Of a stretch of 64,000 nt of DNA, positions 18,815 to 27,969 are shown one piece after another. Within the stretch, counting starts at the first letter, position 1. The number at the start of each line of letters is the position of its first letter. Under the pieces are notes generated by a model. That model had not been told where the DNA came from, did not search any database, and saw nothing but the letters and a program-made list of their open reading frames with translations. Location of the stretch: assembly GCF_016864555.1 (NCBI RefSeq), contig NZ_CP044011.1:787001-851000 (forward strand). Reading direction: 5' to 3'. The position numbers were made by a program, and so were the translations under genes. Origin of the DNA: Sinorhizobium sp. BG8. GTDB lineage: Bacteria > Pseudomonadota > Alphaproteobacteria > Rhizobiales > Rhizobiaceae.

Positions 18815-19528
18815 ATGATCCTTGACGCCGCGCGTATGGCGCTTGCCAATCTCCTTGCGCCCGAGACGCGCAATGTCTTCTGGAAGGTGCTTGGACTGAC
18901 GATCCTCGTGCTGATCGTGCTGTGGTTCGCACTTCGCGAAAGCTTCATCGTCTTCGCCCTGCCGTGGGTCGAGAGCTTCATGCCTGGGACGCCGGGCTGG
19001 GCAGGCTGGATGGCCCTCGTCTTCGGGATCATCGCAAGTCTCGGCCTCGCGCTGGCGCTTGCCCTTTTGCTGGCGCCGGTGACTGCGGTCGTTGCGGGTT
19101 TCTTTCTCGACGACGTGGCCGAAGTCGTCGAGAGGCGCGACTACCCGGCCGATGCGCCTGGATCGCCATTGCCGCTCGGCGCCGCCTTGCTCGGATCGAT
19201 CAAGTTTCTCGGCGTCGTCCTTGCGGGCAATCTGCTCGCGCTCCTGCTCCTGTTCGTCCCGGGCGTCAATCTCGTCGCGTTCTTCCTCGTCAACGGCTAC
19301 CTGCTGGGGCGGGAATTCTTCGAATTTGCGGCGATGCGTTTTCGCCCGCCGGCAGAGGCCAGGCTTTTCCGGTCCAAGCATCGACAGACGGTCTTCCTGG
19401 CGGGACTGCTGATCGCAGCATTCCTTGCCGTGCCCATCGTGAACTTGCTGACGCCACTGTTTGCTGCGGGCATGATGGTCCACCTGCACAAGTTGATAAC
19501 GCAGAAGGATCCCCAGTTCCGCGGCTGA
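18815..19528 (+). CDS. EI24/CysZ-like integral membrane protein
   Basis: A 237-residue membrane protein of the EI24 domain family, which includes the sulfate transporter CysZ. Hydrophobic segments lie near residues 25-55 (VLGLTILVLIVLWFALRESF), 65-100, 135-165 (FLGVVLAGNLLALLLLF, VNLVAFFLVNGYLLGREFF) and 195-225. The family motif NGYLLGREFFEFAAMRF is clear. Sulfate transport is not certain, since many alphaproteobacterial EI24 proteins are uncharacterised and no cysteine biosynthesis gene is nearby. It is divergent from the chemoreceptor gene. Its stop is 2 bases from that of the convergent VOC gene. Confidence 0.82.
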   Translation: MILDAARMALANLLAPETRNVFWKVLGLTILVLIVLWFALRESFIVFALPWVESFMPGTPGWAGWMALVFGIIASLGLALALALLLAPVTAVVAGFFLDDVAEVVERRDYPADAPGSPLPLGAALLGSIKFLGVVLAGNLLALLLLFVPGVNLVAFFLVNGYLLGREFFEFAAMRFRPPAEARLFRSKHRQTVFLAGLLIAAFLAVPIVNLLTPLFAAGMMVHLHKLITQKDPQFRG

Positions 19529-19530
19529 CC

Positions 19531-19956
19531 TTAGGTCGGAAGGGCGGAAGGGGTGTAGAGCGCAGCGTACTCGGCGCTCGGCGCTATCGGCTTGATGATG
19601 TCGATCAGCACGCCGTTCGGATCCTGGGTAATGAAATGGCGCTGGCCGAAGGCTTCGTCGCATATCGGCTTGAGGATCGGCAATCCGGCGCCACAGCAGG
19701 CCGCATAGATGGCGTCGGGATCCTCGACCTCGAAATTGAGAAGCAGCCCCGAGACTTGGCCGCGGCCCGGTTCGGGGATCGTTTCGTGCTGGCCGTCGAG
19801 GATCGCGAGGGTAACCTTGGGATCCTCCCGGGATTGCAGATGCACATACCAGTCGCTCGTGAACAGCGGTTCGAAGCAGAAGTGCTCGCAATAGAAGGAA
19901 GCGGTTCCCGGAACGTCGGATGTCATGATGACCGGATAGTAGCTAGTCGACTTCAT
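19531..19956 (-). CDS. VOC (glyoxalase/bleomycin-resistance/dioxygenase) family protein
   Basis: A 141-residue single-copy vicinal-oxygen-chelate fold protein. Two beta-alpha-beta-beta-beta modules are visible: [20 protein letters not shown], then [20 protein letters not shown], with [20 protein letters not shown] at the end. The fold fits a glyoxalase-like or antibiotic-binding protein, but the substrate cannot be read. The start at 19956 is supported by GGAGG seven bases upstream. It is divergent from a TetR regulator, with two operator copies between, so it is almost certainly the regulator's target and may respond to a toxic small molecule. Confidence 0.86.
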   Translation of the reverse strand: MKSTSYYPVIMTSDVPGTASFYCEHFCFEPLFTSDWYVHLQSREDPKVTLAILDGQHETIPEPGRGQVSGLLLNFEVEDPDAIYAACCGAGLPILKPICDEAFGQRHFITQDPNGVLIDIIKPIAPSAEYAALYTPSALPT

Positions 19957-19974
19957 CTGCCTGCCTCCAAAAAA

Positions 19975-20024
19975 ACATACGCAGTGAATGTTTTTACCTA
20001 TTAACATGCATTCAGTCTGTATGT
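19975..20024. promoter_or_regulatory. Paired TetR-type operators
   Basis: Two 17-bp pseudo-palindromes of the form ACATAC-N5-GAATGY face each other: 19975-19991 on the plus strand and 20008-20024 on the minus strand, with 16 bases between. The arms agree at 13 of 17 positions. They fill most of the 80 bases between the VOC and TetR starts, so the TetR protein probably represses both genes here. Confidence 0.6.
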
Positions 20025-20036
20025 AAATACCTTCTC

Positions 20037-20630
20037 ATGAGCCGCACCAACAAGGAACGAACCGAGGCGACACGCGCGGCGCTCATCGCTGCCGCGCGCA
20101 CCCTCTTCACCGACAAGGGCTATGCCGACACCGCCACCCCGGACATCGTTTCGGCCGCCGGCGTGACGCGCGGTGCTCTCTATCATCATTTCGAGGACAA
20201 GAAGGCCCTCTTCAGGGCCGTGGTGGAACATGAGGCGGCACAGGTCGCCGAGACCATCGAAGCCCGCTCCGCGTTGGCGAAATCTCCTCGCGAGGCGCTG
20301 CTCTCAGGCGCATCCGCCTATTTCGACGCGATGGAGGTCCCGGGGAGGACGCGGCTCATACTGCTCGACGCACCCGCAGTTCTGGGGGCGGAATGCCTGG
20401 GCGCTATCGACAGGGAAAACGCAGACAAATCCCTCCACGAGGGCGTGCGGGCGCAGTTGTCTTCCAGCGCGGACCGGCACCAGATCCAGGCGATTTCGAA
20501 CTTGCTGTCGGCGGCATTCGATCGTGCGGCAATCGCAATCGAGGCCGGCGGTGATCGAAAAATCTACGAAGCCGCGATCGTCATGCTGATCGATGGAGCC
20601 CGTCTGCAGCCGCCGACGACGGACGGTTAG
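20037..20630 (+). CDS. TetR/AcrR family transcriptional regulator
   Basis: A 197-residue one-component repressor. The N-terminal helix-turn-helix spans about residues 10-57: RAALIAAARTLFTDKGYAD, then the recognition helix in AAGVTRGALYHHFEDKKALF. The C-terminal part is the variable ligand-binding and dimerisation domain, with no motif that identifies a ligand. It is divergent from the VOC gene across two operator copies, so it probably controls itself and the VOC gene. It is convergent with nth, 76 bases stop to stop. Confidence 0.92.
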   Translation: MSRTNKERTEATRAALIAAARTLFTDKGYADTATPDIVSAAGVTRGALYHHFEDKKALFRAVVEHEAAQVAETIEARSALAKSPREALLSGASAYFDAMEVPGRTRLILLDAPAVLGAECLGAIDRENADKSLHEGVRAQLSSSADRHQIQAISNLLSAAFDRAAIAIEAGGDRKIYEAAIVMLIDGARLQPPTTDG

Positions 20631-20706
20631 CGAGCGTATCCGGGTCGTCCCCGCCGGCCTGGAGGCGCGCGTAGATGCGAGGCGTCAGGCTGCGAACAAA
20701 TGGCCG

Positions 20707-21480
20707 TCATGGCGTCGATGCGAAGAGCTGCGGCGGCAGTTCGACGAGCGGCGCAGGAATGTCGCAGGACTTCTCCGGAGACTTGCAGATGTCGGCAATG
20801 ACGCAGCGCTCGCACTCCGGCCGGCGTGCCTTGCAACAGTAGCGACCGTGCAGGATCAGCCAGTGATGGGCGTGGTACAGATACTTCGCGGGCACGATCC
20901 GCATCAGGTGGTCCTCGACTTCGTCCGGGGTTTTTCCGGGCGCAAGCAGGATGCGGTTGGCGATGCGGAAGATGTGCGTGTCGACGGCCATCGTCGATTG
21001 GCCGAAGGCCATGGAGAGAACGACATTCGCGGTCTTTCTCCCAACGCCGGGCAGGGTCACGAGTTCCTCGCGGGTGCGCGGCACCTCGCCGCCGAAATCG
21101 TCGATGAGCTTCTGTGAAAGCGCAATGACGTTCTTCGCCTTGTTGCGGTAGAGGCCGATCGTCTTGATATAGTCCCGGACCTTCTCCTCGCCGAGCTCCA
21201 GCATTTTTTCCGGCGTGTCGGCGATTGCAAAGAGCGCTCGAGTCGCCTTGTTCACACCGGCATCGGTCGCTTGAGCCGAAAGCGCCACGGCCACGACGAG
21301 GGTAAACGGGTTCACGTGCTCCAGCTCGCCCTTCGGCTCCGGTCGCTGCACGGAAAAGCGACGGAACATCTCGTCGAGCTCGGCCGCCGTGTAGGCGGTC
21401 TTCACTTTCACTGCCCGTCGTTTTGCCGCGGTTGCGGGCCGGGGTATCGCAGCCATCGATTTCATCTTCACGTTTTTCAT
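20707..21480 (-). CDS. nth: Endonuclease III (DNA glycosylase/AP lyase)
   Basis: A base-excision repair enzyme that removes oxidised pyrimidines and cleaves the resulting abasic site. The helix-hairpin-helix is in LVTLPGVGRKTANVVLSMAFG, with the catalytic Lys of GRKTA. The catalytic Asp is in VDTHIFRIANR. The 4Fe-4S loop follows C-x6-C-x2-C-x5-C exactly (CKARRPECERCVIADIC). The 257-residue form starting MKNVKMKSMAA at 21480 is chosen because GAGGC precedes it; a longer frame to 21534 would overlap the divergent gene. The N-terminus has a basic extension compared with E. coli. Confidence 0.95.
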   Translation of the reverse strand: MKNVKMKSMAAIPRPATAAKRRAVKVKTAYTAAELDEMFRRFSVQRPEPKGELEHVNPFTLVVAVALSAQATDAGVNKATRALFAIADTPEKMLELGEEKVRDYIKTIGLYRNKAKNVIALSQKLIDDFGGEVPRTREELVTLPGVGRKTANVVLSMAFGQSTMAVDTHIFRIANRILLAPGKTPDEVEDHLMRIVPAKYLYHAHHWLILHGRYCCKARRPECERCVIADICKSPEKSCDIPAPLVELPPQLFASTP

Positions 21481-21502
21481 GATGCCTCTATAGTCAGGGG
21501 TC

Positions 21503-22003
21503 ATGGATGAAGGCAACGACGAGATCAACCTCAACGAGCGGCCGGTCTTTTCCGCCGAGCTCAGACCCTATCGTTCGCTTGGCCCTGCGGGCCACCGGAT
21601 TTTCTTCCTCATTGCCGGCGCCCTCTGTGTCGCACACATGGCGGTTTTCCTGATTTCGGGCGCATGGCCGGTCATGATGTTCTTCGGCGTCGATTTTCTG
21701 ATCCTCTTCGGCGCCTTCTGGCTGAACAACAGGGAGGCGCGCGCCTGCGAGATGATCGACCTGTCGCGCACGAGCATCTCCATCCGCAAGATTGCCGCTT
21801 CCGGGCGGGAAACCGCTTACAATTTCAATCCCTTCTGGTCGCGCTTCCTCGTTTCTCGCAAGGAAGAGGTCGGTATCACGGCGATGACGGTGAGGGGTGG
21901 CGGCCGCCAGACCGATGTCGGCACCTTCCTTCATCTCGACGATCGCGAGCGCTTTGCCAGAGCTTTTGCGGGGGCGCTTGCCCGCGTGAAGCGCGGATAC
22001 TGA
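21503..22003 (+). CDS. DUF2244 domain membrane protein
   Basis: A 166-residue protein of a family common in alphaproteobacteria and without known function. Two adjacent membrane helices lie at about residues 33-75 (FFLIAGALCVAHMAVFLIS, then VMMFFGVDFLILFGAFWL). A beta-rich cytoplasmic domain follows: SISIRKIAASGRE, NPFWSRFLV and GTFLHLDDRERFARAFAGAL. The last of these is typical of the family. The ATG at 21503 is preceded by AGGGG. Only 22 bases separate it from the divergent nth start, so the promoters must overlap the opposite genes. Confidence 0.85.
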   Translation: MDEGNDEINLNERPVFSAELRPYRSLGPAGHRIFFLIAGALCVAHMAVFLISGAWPVMMFFGVDFLILFGAFWLNNREARACEMIDLSRTSISIRKIAASGRETAYNFNPFWSRFLVSRKEEVGITAMTVRGGGRQTDVGTFLHLDDRERFARAFAGALARVKRGY

Positions 22004-22071
22004 CGTCCGGCAAGAAACGGGTGGTCCGGCGCGCCACCGTGTGATTTTGTCGTCTCATAGGAGATACGACC

Positions 22072-22944
22072 ATGAACATCGCCGCCACGCTAAAATCCGA
22101 TATCACGCCCGAGGGCCAGGACTACGATACCGTCAGTCGGATCATCGAGCTCATTACGGACGATTATCGCGACCAGCCCTCGCTCGACGACATCGCCGCG
22201 CGGCTGAAGCAGTCGCCGACGCAGCTGCAGAAGACGTTCACCCGCTGGGCCGGGCTCTCTCCCAAGGCCTTTCTTCAGGCGGTCACGCTCGACCACGCCA
22301 AGCGGCTGCTGCGCGAGGAATCGATGCCGTTGCTGGAGACAAGCCTGGAAGTGGGGCTGTCAGGTCCCTCGAGACTGCACGACCTGTTCGTGACCCATGA
22401 GGCGATGTCGCCGGGCGAATGGAAATCGCGCGGCGAAGGGCTGACGATCCGTTACGGCTTTCATCCGTCGCCTTTTGGAAGCGCACTGGTGATGATCACG
22501 GATCGTGGTCTGGCGGGTCTCGCCTTTAGCGACGACGCGGATGGCAAGGCCTGCTTCGACGACATGGCCTGCCGCTGGCCGAACGCCGCCTATGTCGAGG
22601 ATGTCGACGCTACGGCCGCCTATGCCAAGCGCATATTCGACCCGCAGCGCTGGAACCCTCGGGAGCCGCTGAGGATCGTGCTTATCGGCTCGGACTTCCA
22701 GGTGCGCGTATGGGAAGCCCTATTGCGCATTCCGATCGGCCGGGCGGTTACCTATTCCGATATCGCTGGTTCCCTCGGTCAGCCCAAGGCCTCCCGGGCC
22801 GTCGGCGCGGCGGTCGGCCGCAACCCGATCTCCTTCGTGGTGCCCTGTCACCGTGCGCTCGGCAAGAGCGGCGCCCTGACCGGATATCACTGGGGTCTCA
22901 CCCGCAAGCGGGCAATGCTCGGCTGGGAAGCGGGCAAGGTTTAA
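22072..22944 (+). CDS. ada: Ada-like bifunctional regulator/O6-methylguanine-DNA methyltransferase
   Basis: A 290-residue protein that fuses an AraC-type helix-turn-helix (about residues 15-115, with DDIAARLKQSPTQLQKTFTR and SPKAFLQAVTLDHAKRLL) to an O6-alkylguanine-DNA alkyltransferase domain. The acceptor cysteine is C259 in PISFVVPCHRALGKSG. The helix-wing ASRAVGAAVGRNP is also present. It lacks the N-terminal Ada zinc domain that repairs methylphosphotriesters and makes E. coli Ada an inducible activator. It may therefore repair DNA without the classical adaptive switch. A terminator follows, and the DUF2244 gene precedes it by 68 bases. Confidence 0.92.
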   Translation: MNIAATLKSDITPEGQDYDTVSRIIELITDDYRDQPSLDDIAARLKQSPTQLQKTFTRWAGLSPKAFLQAVTLDHAKRLLREESMPLLETSLEVGLSGPSRLHDLFVTHEAMSPGEWKSRGEGLTIRYGFHPSPFGSALVMITDRGLAGLAFSDDADGKACFDDMACRWPNAAYVEDVDATAAYAKRIFDPQRWNPREPLRIVLIGSDFQVRVWEALLRIPIGRAVTYSDIAGSLGQPKASRAVGAAVGRNPISFVVPCHRALGKSGALTGYHWGLTRKRAMLGWEAGKV

Positions 22945-22949
22945 CGAAA

Positions 22950-22972
22950 AAGGCCGGCGAATCGCCGGCCTT
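22950..22972. terminator. Terminator between ada and gpmA
   Basis: A 9 to 11-bp stem AAGGCCGGC/GCCGGCCTT lies six bases after the ada stop and 24 bases from the convergent gpmA stop. A runs on one side and TTGTCTT on the other allow use in both directions. Confidence 0.75.
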
Positions 22973-22995
22973 GTCTTACGAGAGATTGTCGGCGG

Positions 22996-23631
22996 TCAGT
23001 GCGCGCCGGACATGTCTCCAAGCACTTCCTTCGATGCGACGGTCGAGTCAGCGTTCAGCTTGTAGACGATGGGCACGCCGGTCGCGAGGTTGAGTGCGAG
23101 AATCTGCTCCTTCGTCAGGCGATCGAGCACCATGACGAGCGAGCGCAGCGAATTGCCGTGTGCCGCAACGAGGACCTTTTCGCCCCGCAGCACCCGCGGC
23201 AGGATTTCGGTCAGGTAGTAGGGCCAAACGCGCGCCCCGGTATCGCGCAGGCTTTCGCCACCCGGCGGCGGTACGTCGTAGGAGCGGCGCCAGATATGAA
23301 CCTGCTCTTCGCCCCATTTCGCCCGTGCGTCATCCTTGTTCAGGCCGGAGAGATCGCCGTAGTCGCGTTCGTTCAGCGCCTGGTCGCGGATGGTCTCGAG
23401 GTTGGGCTGTCCGACCTTGTCGAGAATGATCTTGCAGGTGTTCTGGGCGCGCGACAGGACCGAGGTGAATGCGATGTCGAACTTGACGCCATAATCGGCC
23501 AGGGCCTCGCCGCCCGCCTTGGCTTCCTCGATGCCGAGTTCGGTCAGGTCGGGGTCACGCCAGCCGGTGAAAAGGTTCTTCAGGTTCCATTCGCTCTGGC
23601 CGTGGCGAACGAGGACAAGTGTTCCGGTCAT
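22996..23631 (-). CDS. gpmA: 2,3-bisphosphoglycerate-dependent phosphoglycerate mutase
   Basis: A glycolytic/gluconeogenic enzyme interconverting 3- and 2-phosphoglycerate. The N-terminal catalytic motif [20 protein letters not shown] carries the phospho-accepting His. [18 protein letters not shown] and the second His in [14 protein letters not shown] are also present. At 211 residues it is the short form usual in alphaproteobacteria; E. coli GpmA has 250. It ends a minus-strand run with dapB 26 bases upstream, and is convergent with ada across a terminator. Confidence 0.95.
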   Translation of the reverse strand: MTGTLVLVRHGQSEWNLKNLFTGWRDPDLTELGIEEAKAGGEALADYGVKFDIAFTSVLSRAQNTCKIILDKVGQPNLETIRDQALNERDYGDLSGLNKDDARAKWGEEQVHIWRRSYDVPPPGGESLRDTGARVWPYYLTEILPRVLRGEKVLVAAHGNSLRSLVMVLDRLTKEQILALNLATGVPIVYKLNADSTVASKEVLGDMSGAH

Positions 23632-23657
23632 GTCGTTTTAGCTCCTCGGAGTGTTGA

Positions 23658-24476
23658 TCAGTTGAGCCCGAGCACGTCGAGCATTGAGTAGAAACCGGGC
23701 TTCCTGTCGCGGGCCCAGAGTGCTGCGTGGACGGCTCCACGCGCGAAGATCGAGCGATCGGTGGCGCTGTGGGAGAGCGTCACGGTCTCGCCTTCGCCGG
23801 CGATCAGCACTGAATGCTCACCGATGACCGATCCGCCGCGAAGCGTTGCAAAGCCGATCGTGCCGGAGGGACGCGGGCCCGTGTGCCCGTCGCGCACGCG
23901 TACCGAGTTCGTCGCAAGCTCGATGCCGCGCCCGCGGGCGGCCGCCTCGCCGAGAAGGAGCGCAGTTCCGGATGGGGCGTCGACCTTGCGCTTGTGGTGC
24001 ATCTCCAGCACCTCGATGTCCCAGTCCTGCGGGCCAAGCGCCCTTGCCGCCTGCTCTGTCAGCACGCTGAGCAGGTTGACCCCGAGGCTCATGTTGCCGG
24101 ACTTCACGACCCGCGCATGGCGCGCTGCCGCCTTGATCTTCTCGTCGTCCTCCTGCGAGCATCCCGTCGTTCCGACGACATGGACGATGCGCGCCTGCGC
24201 TGCCAGCCCGGCGAATTCGACCGTTGTCGCTGGCGTGGTAAAATCCAGAACCCCTTCCGCGTGGGCGAAGGCCTCCAGCGGCTCGCTGGTGATGGAAACG
24301 CCGATCGGACCCAAACCGGCGACCTCGCCGGCATCCTTGCCGACGAAAGGCGAGCCAGTGCGAGCGACGGCGGCAAAAACCTGCACCCCGGCCATGGCGT
24401 GAACCGCGCGGATCAGGGCCTGGCCCATGCGTCCGCCGGCACCCACGATCACAAGTCTCATGTCCGAATCGCTCAT
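23658..24476 (-). CDS. dapB: 4-hydroxy-tetrahydrodipicolinate reductase
   Basis: It catalyses the second committed step of the diaminopimelate/lysine pathway, using NAD(P)H. The dinucleotide loop is [18 protein letters not shown]. The active-site segment [20 protein letters not shown] has the catalytic His and the substrate Lys, and the C-terminal [17 protein letters not shown] is typical. The length is 272 residues from the ATG at 24476. A start at 24494 would overlap the stop of the upstream ABC gene by the ATGA arrangement and add MKGREP, so either is possible. It feeds peptidoglycan and lysine synthesis. Confidence 0.95.
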   Translation of the reverse strand: MSDSDMRLVIVGAGGRMGQALIRAVHAMAGVQVFAAVARTGSPFVGKDAGEVAGLGPIGVSITSEPLEAFAHAEGVLDFTTPATTVEFAGLAAQARIVHVVGTTGCSQEDDEKIKAAARHARVVKSGNMSLGVNLLSVLTEQAARALGPQDWDIEVLEMHHKRKVDAPSGTALLLGEAAARGRGIELATNSVRVRDGHTGPRPSGTIGFATLRGGSVIGEHSVLIAGEGETVTLSHSATDRSIFARGAVHAALWARDRKPGFYSMLDVLGLN

Positions 24477-24490
24477 GGGTTCACGGCCTT

Positions 24491-26284
24491 TCATTCATTC
24501 GCGGCACTGCTGCCGGGTACCTGGAGGTTGTGGAGGCGAGCGTAGAGACCGTCGATGCGGCTCGCAAGCGCATCGTGCGAGCCCTCTTCCGCAACCTTCC
24601 CCTCCTGCATCACGATGATCTTGTCGGCGCCGACGATCGTCGAGAGCCGATGAGCGATGACGACGACGGTCCGTCCGCTCATCGCCCGATCGAGAGCCTT
24701 CTGCACGGCCTGCTCGGACTCCGTGTCGAGAGCGGACGTGGCCTCGTCGAGGAGCAGAATCGGCGCGTTGCGCACGAGCGCGCGGGCGATGGAAAGCCTC
24801 TGGCGCTGGCCACCCGAAAGGGTCACGCCGTTTTCCCCCACTGGCGTGTCATAGCCGCCCGGTTGCGCCAGGATGAAGTCATGCGCATAGGCGAGCTTTG
24901 CCGCCGTCTCGATCTCTTCGTCGGTGGCGTCCTCGCGGCCATAGCGGATGTTGTCGCGGATCGTGCCCTCGAAGAGATAGGGCTGCTGGGATACGTAGGC
25001 GATCTCGTTTCGAAGCGATTGCTTGGTGACATGCGCTATGTCCTGTCCGTCGATGAGGATCTCACCGGCGACGGGATCATAGAAACGGGGTATGAGACTG
25101 ATCACGGTCGATTTGCCGGCACCGGAAGGCCCGACGAGCGCTGTCGTCTTTCCGCCGTCGGCTACAAAGCTGACGCCCTTCAGGATCTCCTCGCCCTCGC
25201 TGTAGCCGAATCGTACGTTGCGGAACTCGATGGTCGCATTGCGAACGTCCAGGGCGCGCGCATCGGGCAGATCGCGCTGGCGGGGCTCCATGTCGAGGAT
25301 CTCGTAGATCATGCGAGCATTGACCACCGCGCGCTCCAGCGACACCTGCATGCGCGCCAGGCGCCGGGCCGGGTCGTAGGCCATGAGTAGCGCCGCGACG
25401 AAGGAGAAGAAGGCACCCGGCAGCACGCCACCGTAGATCGAGCGGTAGGCCGCATAGGCAAGCACGCCGGCGATGGCGACACCTGCGAAGGTTTCGGTCA
25501 TGGGCGCGGTGCGTTCCGAGAGCCGCGCAATGCGGTTGGAGCGCTTTTCGGCCTGGTCGATGATTGCCTCGACCTTCGCCCTGAGCTGGCTCTCCATCGT
25601 GAACGCCTTCACGATGGTGATGCCCTGGACCGTTTCCTGCATCGCGCCGAGGACGTGGCTGTTCAGCAGGACGGCCTCGCGGGTGGCGCTGCGCAGGCGC
25701 CTGGAAACATAGCGAAGACCGATGAGAAGCGGCGGAGCGACCACGAACACGATCAAGGTCAGCAGCGGATCCTTGGAGATCATGACGCCGATCAGCGCGA
25801 TGAGCGTCAGGAAATCGCGTGCGACCGAAGTGACCGTGAGGTTGAGGACGTCGCGGATACCGCTGACGTTCTGGCTCACCTGGGCTGCGAGGTGCGCGGA
25901 ACGCGACTGTGCGAAGAAGCCGACGCTGAGCGCCATGAGGTGAGAGAAGAGCCGCCGCTGATAGCGCGCAACGATGTTGTTGCCGATCTTGGAAAGCGTC
26001 ACAGCCTGGCCGTAGGTCGCAAGCCCCCGCAGGATGAACGCGACCAGAATGGCGCCGCAGATGAGGGCGACCAGATCGGCACGCTTGTTCGCGAAGGCCT
26101 CGTTGACCACGGATTCCATGATCCACGCCGTGAACGCCGTCGAGAGCGCCACGACGGCAAGGCAGAAGATCGCGAACAGGTAGCCACGCACGTGGTCCCG
26201 TCCGTTTTCAGCGATGATGCGTTTCAGGACACCGGTAATAGTATCGGAGCTGACGTGGCGATCGGCGCGTTTCTGGTCTTTCAA
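24491..26284 (-). CDS. ABC exporter, fused permease and ATPase (MsbA/LmrA-like half-transporter)
   Basis: A 597-residue type IV (ABCB-like) exporter subunit that would work as a homodimer. Six membrane helices span about residues 25-320. The ATPase follows with Walker [16 protein letters not shown]-loop [10 protein letters not shown], signature [17 protein letters not shown] and Walker [19 protein letters not shown]. The end is the switch His in [10 protein letters not shown]. The family includes lipid A/phospholipid flippases and multidrug pumps. The substrate here is not known, although resemblance to MsbA and the nearby dapB suggest an envelope role. It may share a transcript with dapB. 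Confidence 0.9.
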   Translation of the reverse strand: MKDQKRADRHVSSDTITGVLKRIIAENGRDHVRGYLFAIFCLAVVALSTAFTAWIMESVVNEAFANKRADLVALICGAILVAFILRGLATYGQAVTLSKIGNNIVARYQRRLFSHLMALSVGFFAQSRSAHLAAQVSQNVSGIRDVLNLTVTSVARDFLTLIALIGVMISKDPLLTLIVFVVAPPLLIGLRYVSRRLRSATREAVLLNSHVLGAMQETVQGITIVKAFTMESQLRAKVEAIIDQAEKRSNRIARLSERTAPMTETFAGVAIAGVLAYAAYRSIYGGVLPGAFFSFVAALLMAYDPARRLARMQVSLERAVVNARMIYEILDMEPRQRDLPDARALDVRNATIEFRNVRFGYSEGEEILKGVSFVADGGKTTALVGPSGAGKSTVISLIPRFYDPVAGEILIDGQDIAHVTKQSLRNEIAYVSQQPYLFEGTIRDNIRYGREDATDEEIETAAKLAYAHDFILAQPGGYDTPVGENGVTLSGGQRQRLSIARALVRNAPILLLDEATSALDTESEQAVQKALDRAMSGRTVVVIAHRLSTIVGADKIIVMQEGKVAEEGSHDALASRIDGLYARLHNLQVPGSSAANE

Positions 26285-26402
26285 ACGTCTTTCCTGCGGC
26301 TTTCTGCGCTTGCGTGGCGCGGGAAAACGGATATCGCGGGCGCTCTATAGTGCCTCGCGGGACGTTTGGCGAGTCCGGCCGCTCCCTGTGGGTCGGCGGG
26401 CG

Positions 26403-27428
26403 TCAGCTTTTCCAGCGGCGTCCCTCTGTTGCAACACCGAAACGGTCCGGCATGCGGGCATAGGCAGCAAGGCCTGCAAGTGCGGCCATCGGGTGCGTGA
26501 CCACGAATGTCGGGATCTGGCGCATCAGCGCGCTGTGCGGCGCCTTGTCTTCGAAGGCGGCGCGAAACGCGGACTTTCGCAGGGCAGGCAGGATCTTCAG
26601 CGGGATGCCGCCTGCGAGATAGACGCCACCCTTGGCCATGAAGATCATCGCCATGTCTCCGGCAACCCGCCCGAGATAGGTGCAGAAGAGGGAAACGGTC
26701 TCGACGGCGGACGGATCCGTTCCGTCTAGAGCATGCGAGGTCACGGCGGAGGGCGTGTCGAGCAGGGCCTCCTTGCCGTCTGCGGCCGACACGGCCTGGT
26801 AGATGTTCATGATGCCCCGCCCGCACAGGAGCTGCTCGGCGGAAATCCGGCCTTCGATCGGTTCGAGGAAGGGCCAGATCTGGAAGTCACGCTCGCTGCG
26901 CGGTCCCATGTCGACGTGGCCGCCTTCTCCGGGGACGGGAAACCATGTGTGCTGGGCATGGACGAGCCCGGCGACACCAAGGCCGGTGCCCGGACCGAGC
27001 ACGGCCCGCGAGGCCCCCGCGGCCTCTACACCAGGCCCGATCTGCTCGCGGTCGCTATCGGAAAGGGAAGCCACGGCAAGCGCCTGTGCTTCGAAATCGT
27101 TGACGAGCAGCACATCCTCGAAGCCGAGATTGGCAATCATTTCCTTTGGACGCACGACCCACGGGCAGTTGGTCAGCGGAACCTCGTCGCCCTGGATCGG
27201 TCCCGCAAGCGCGAGGATGGCGGAACGCGGCTGGGTCGACGTGGTGTCCAGGATGCATTTCTGGATCGCATCGTCGATGTTGGAAAAGTTTGCGGTCTGC
27301 ACGATCGGAAACTGCCGGGGCTCCGCAAAGGCATCGACCAGCAAGGCGAAGCGGGCATTGGTGCCGCCGATGTCGCCGATCAGGATCGGAAAGGGGAGGT
27401 GCGTGTCGAGATCGCTGGACCGTGCCAT
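26403..27428 (-). CDS. glk: Glucokinase
   Basis: It phosphorylates glucose to glucose-6-phosphate in the cytoplasm with ATP. The protein has 341 residues and belongs to the bacterial glucokinase family (not ROK). The ATP loop is [16 protein letters not shown] near residues 15-30. The substrate-binding segment is [16 protein letters not shown], the second phosphate loop [15 protein letters not shown], and [17 protein letters not shown] is characteristic. The ATG at 27428 is chosen because GGAAG lies five bases upstream; an in-frame ATG at 27440 is less well placed. It is 55 bases after mgsA on the same strand. Confidence 0.94.
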   Translation of the reverse strand: MARSSDLDTHLPFPILIGDIGGTNARFALLVDAFAEPRQFPIVQTANFSNIDDAIQKCILDTTSTQPRSAILALAGPIQGDEVPLTNCPWVVRPKEMIANLGFEDVLLVNDFEAQALAVASLSDSDREQIGPGVEAAGASRAVLGPGTGLGVAGLVHAQHTWFPVPGEGGHVDMGPRSERDFQIWPFLEPIEGRISAEQLLCGRGIMNIYQAVSAADGKEALLDTPSAVTSHALDGTDPSAVETVSLFCTYLGRVAGDMAMIFMAKGGVYLAGGIPLKILPALRKSAFRAAFEDKAPHSALMRQIPTFVVTHPMAALAGLAAYARMPDRFGVATEGRRWKS

Positions 27429-27483
27429 GGGTGCTTCCATTGTGCTCTGCTGTTCTTCCGCGTAACCGGGCTGCGCGCGCCCG

Positions 27484-27864
27484 TCAATTCCCCGTGGAAT
27501 CGAGAAGATGTTCCGCCGTCGCCCGATTGAGCGCCATCGGAATATCATACACGATCGCGAGCCTCATCAGAGCCTTCACGTCGACATCATGGGGCATTGC
27601 CGTGAGCGGATCGACAAAGAATATGAGTATGTCGACTTCGCCGGTCGCGATGAGCGCGCCGATCTGCTGGTCGCCGCCAAGCGGACCGCTCTTCAGACGG
27701 GTAACATCCAGCCCGGGGCAGGCTTCCAGCACCTTGCCGCCAGTGGTTCCGGTCGCCACGATGCGATACCCCGAAAGAACCGCCTCCTTGCGACGGGCAA
27801 ACTCCGCCATGTCGGCCTTCTTCTCGTCATGGGCGATAAGGGCGATGCATCTGGTGCGGGTCAT
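27484..27864 (-). CDS. mgsA: Methylglyoxal synthase
   Basis: It converts dihydroxyacetone phosphate to methylglyoxal and phosphate, an overflow valve when sugar phosphates accumulate. The protein has 126 residues. Family features are [18 protein letters not shown], the phosphate loop [10 protein letters not shown] and [14 protein letters not shown] with the catalytic Asp. [20 protein letters not shown] and [14 protein letters not shown] follow. Its place directly upstream of glucokinase suggests joint control of glucose entry and triose-phosphate relief. It is the first gene of the mgsA-glk-ABC-dapB-gpmA strand run. Confidence 0.95.
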   Translation of the reverse strand: MTRTRCIALIAHDEKKADMAEFARRKEAVLSGYRIVATGTTGGKVLEACPGLDVTRLKSGPLGGDQQIGALIATGEVDILIFFVDPLTAMPHDVDVKALMRLAIVYDIPMALNRATAEHLLDSTGN

Positions 27865-27969
27865 ACGCGACTTCCGTGGCTGGAGCGTGAATCTAAATCG
27901 ATTTGACCGCTCTATACAGGAGGCTCTGCGGATTGAACAGACTGGCCGTGGCCGGCCTCAGGTCGCCCT

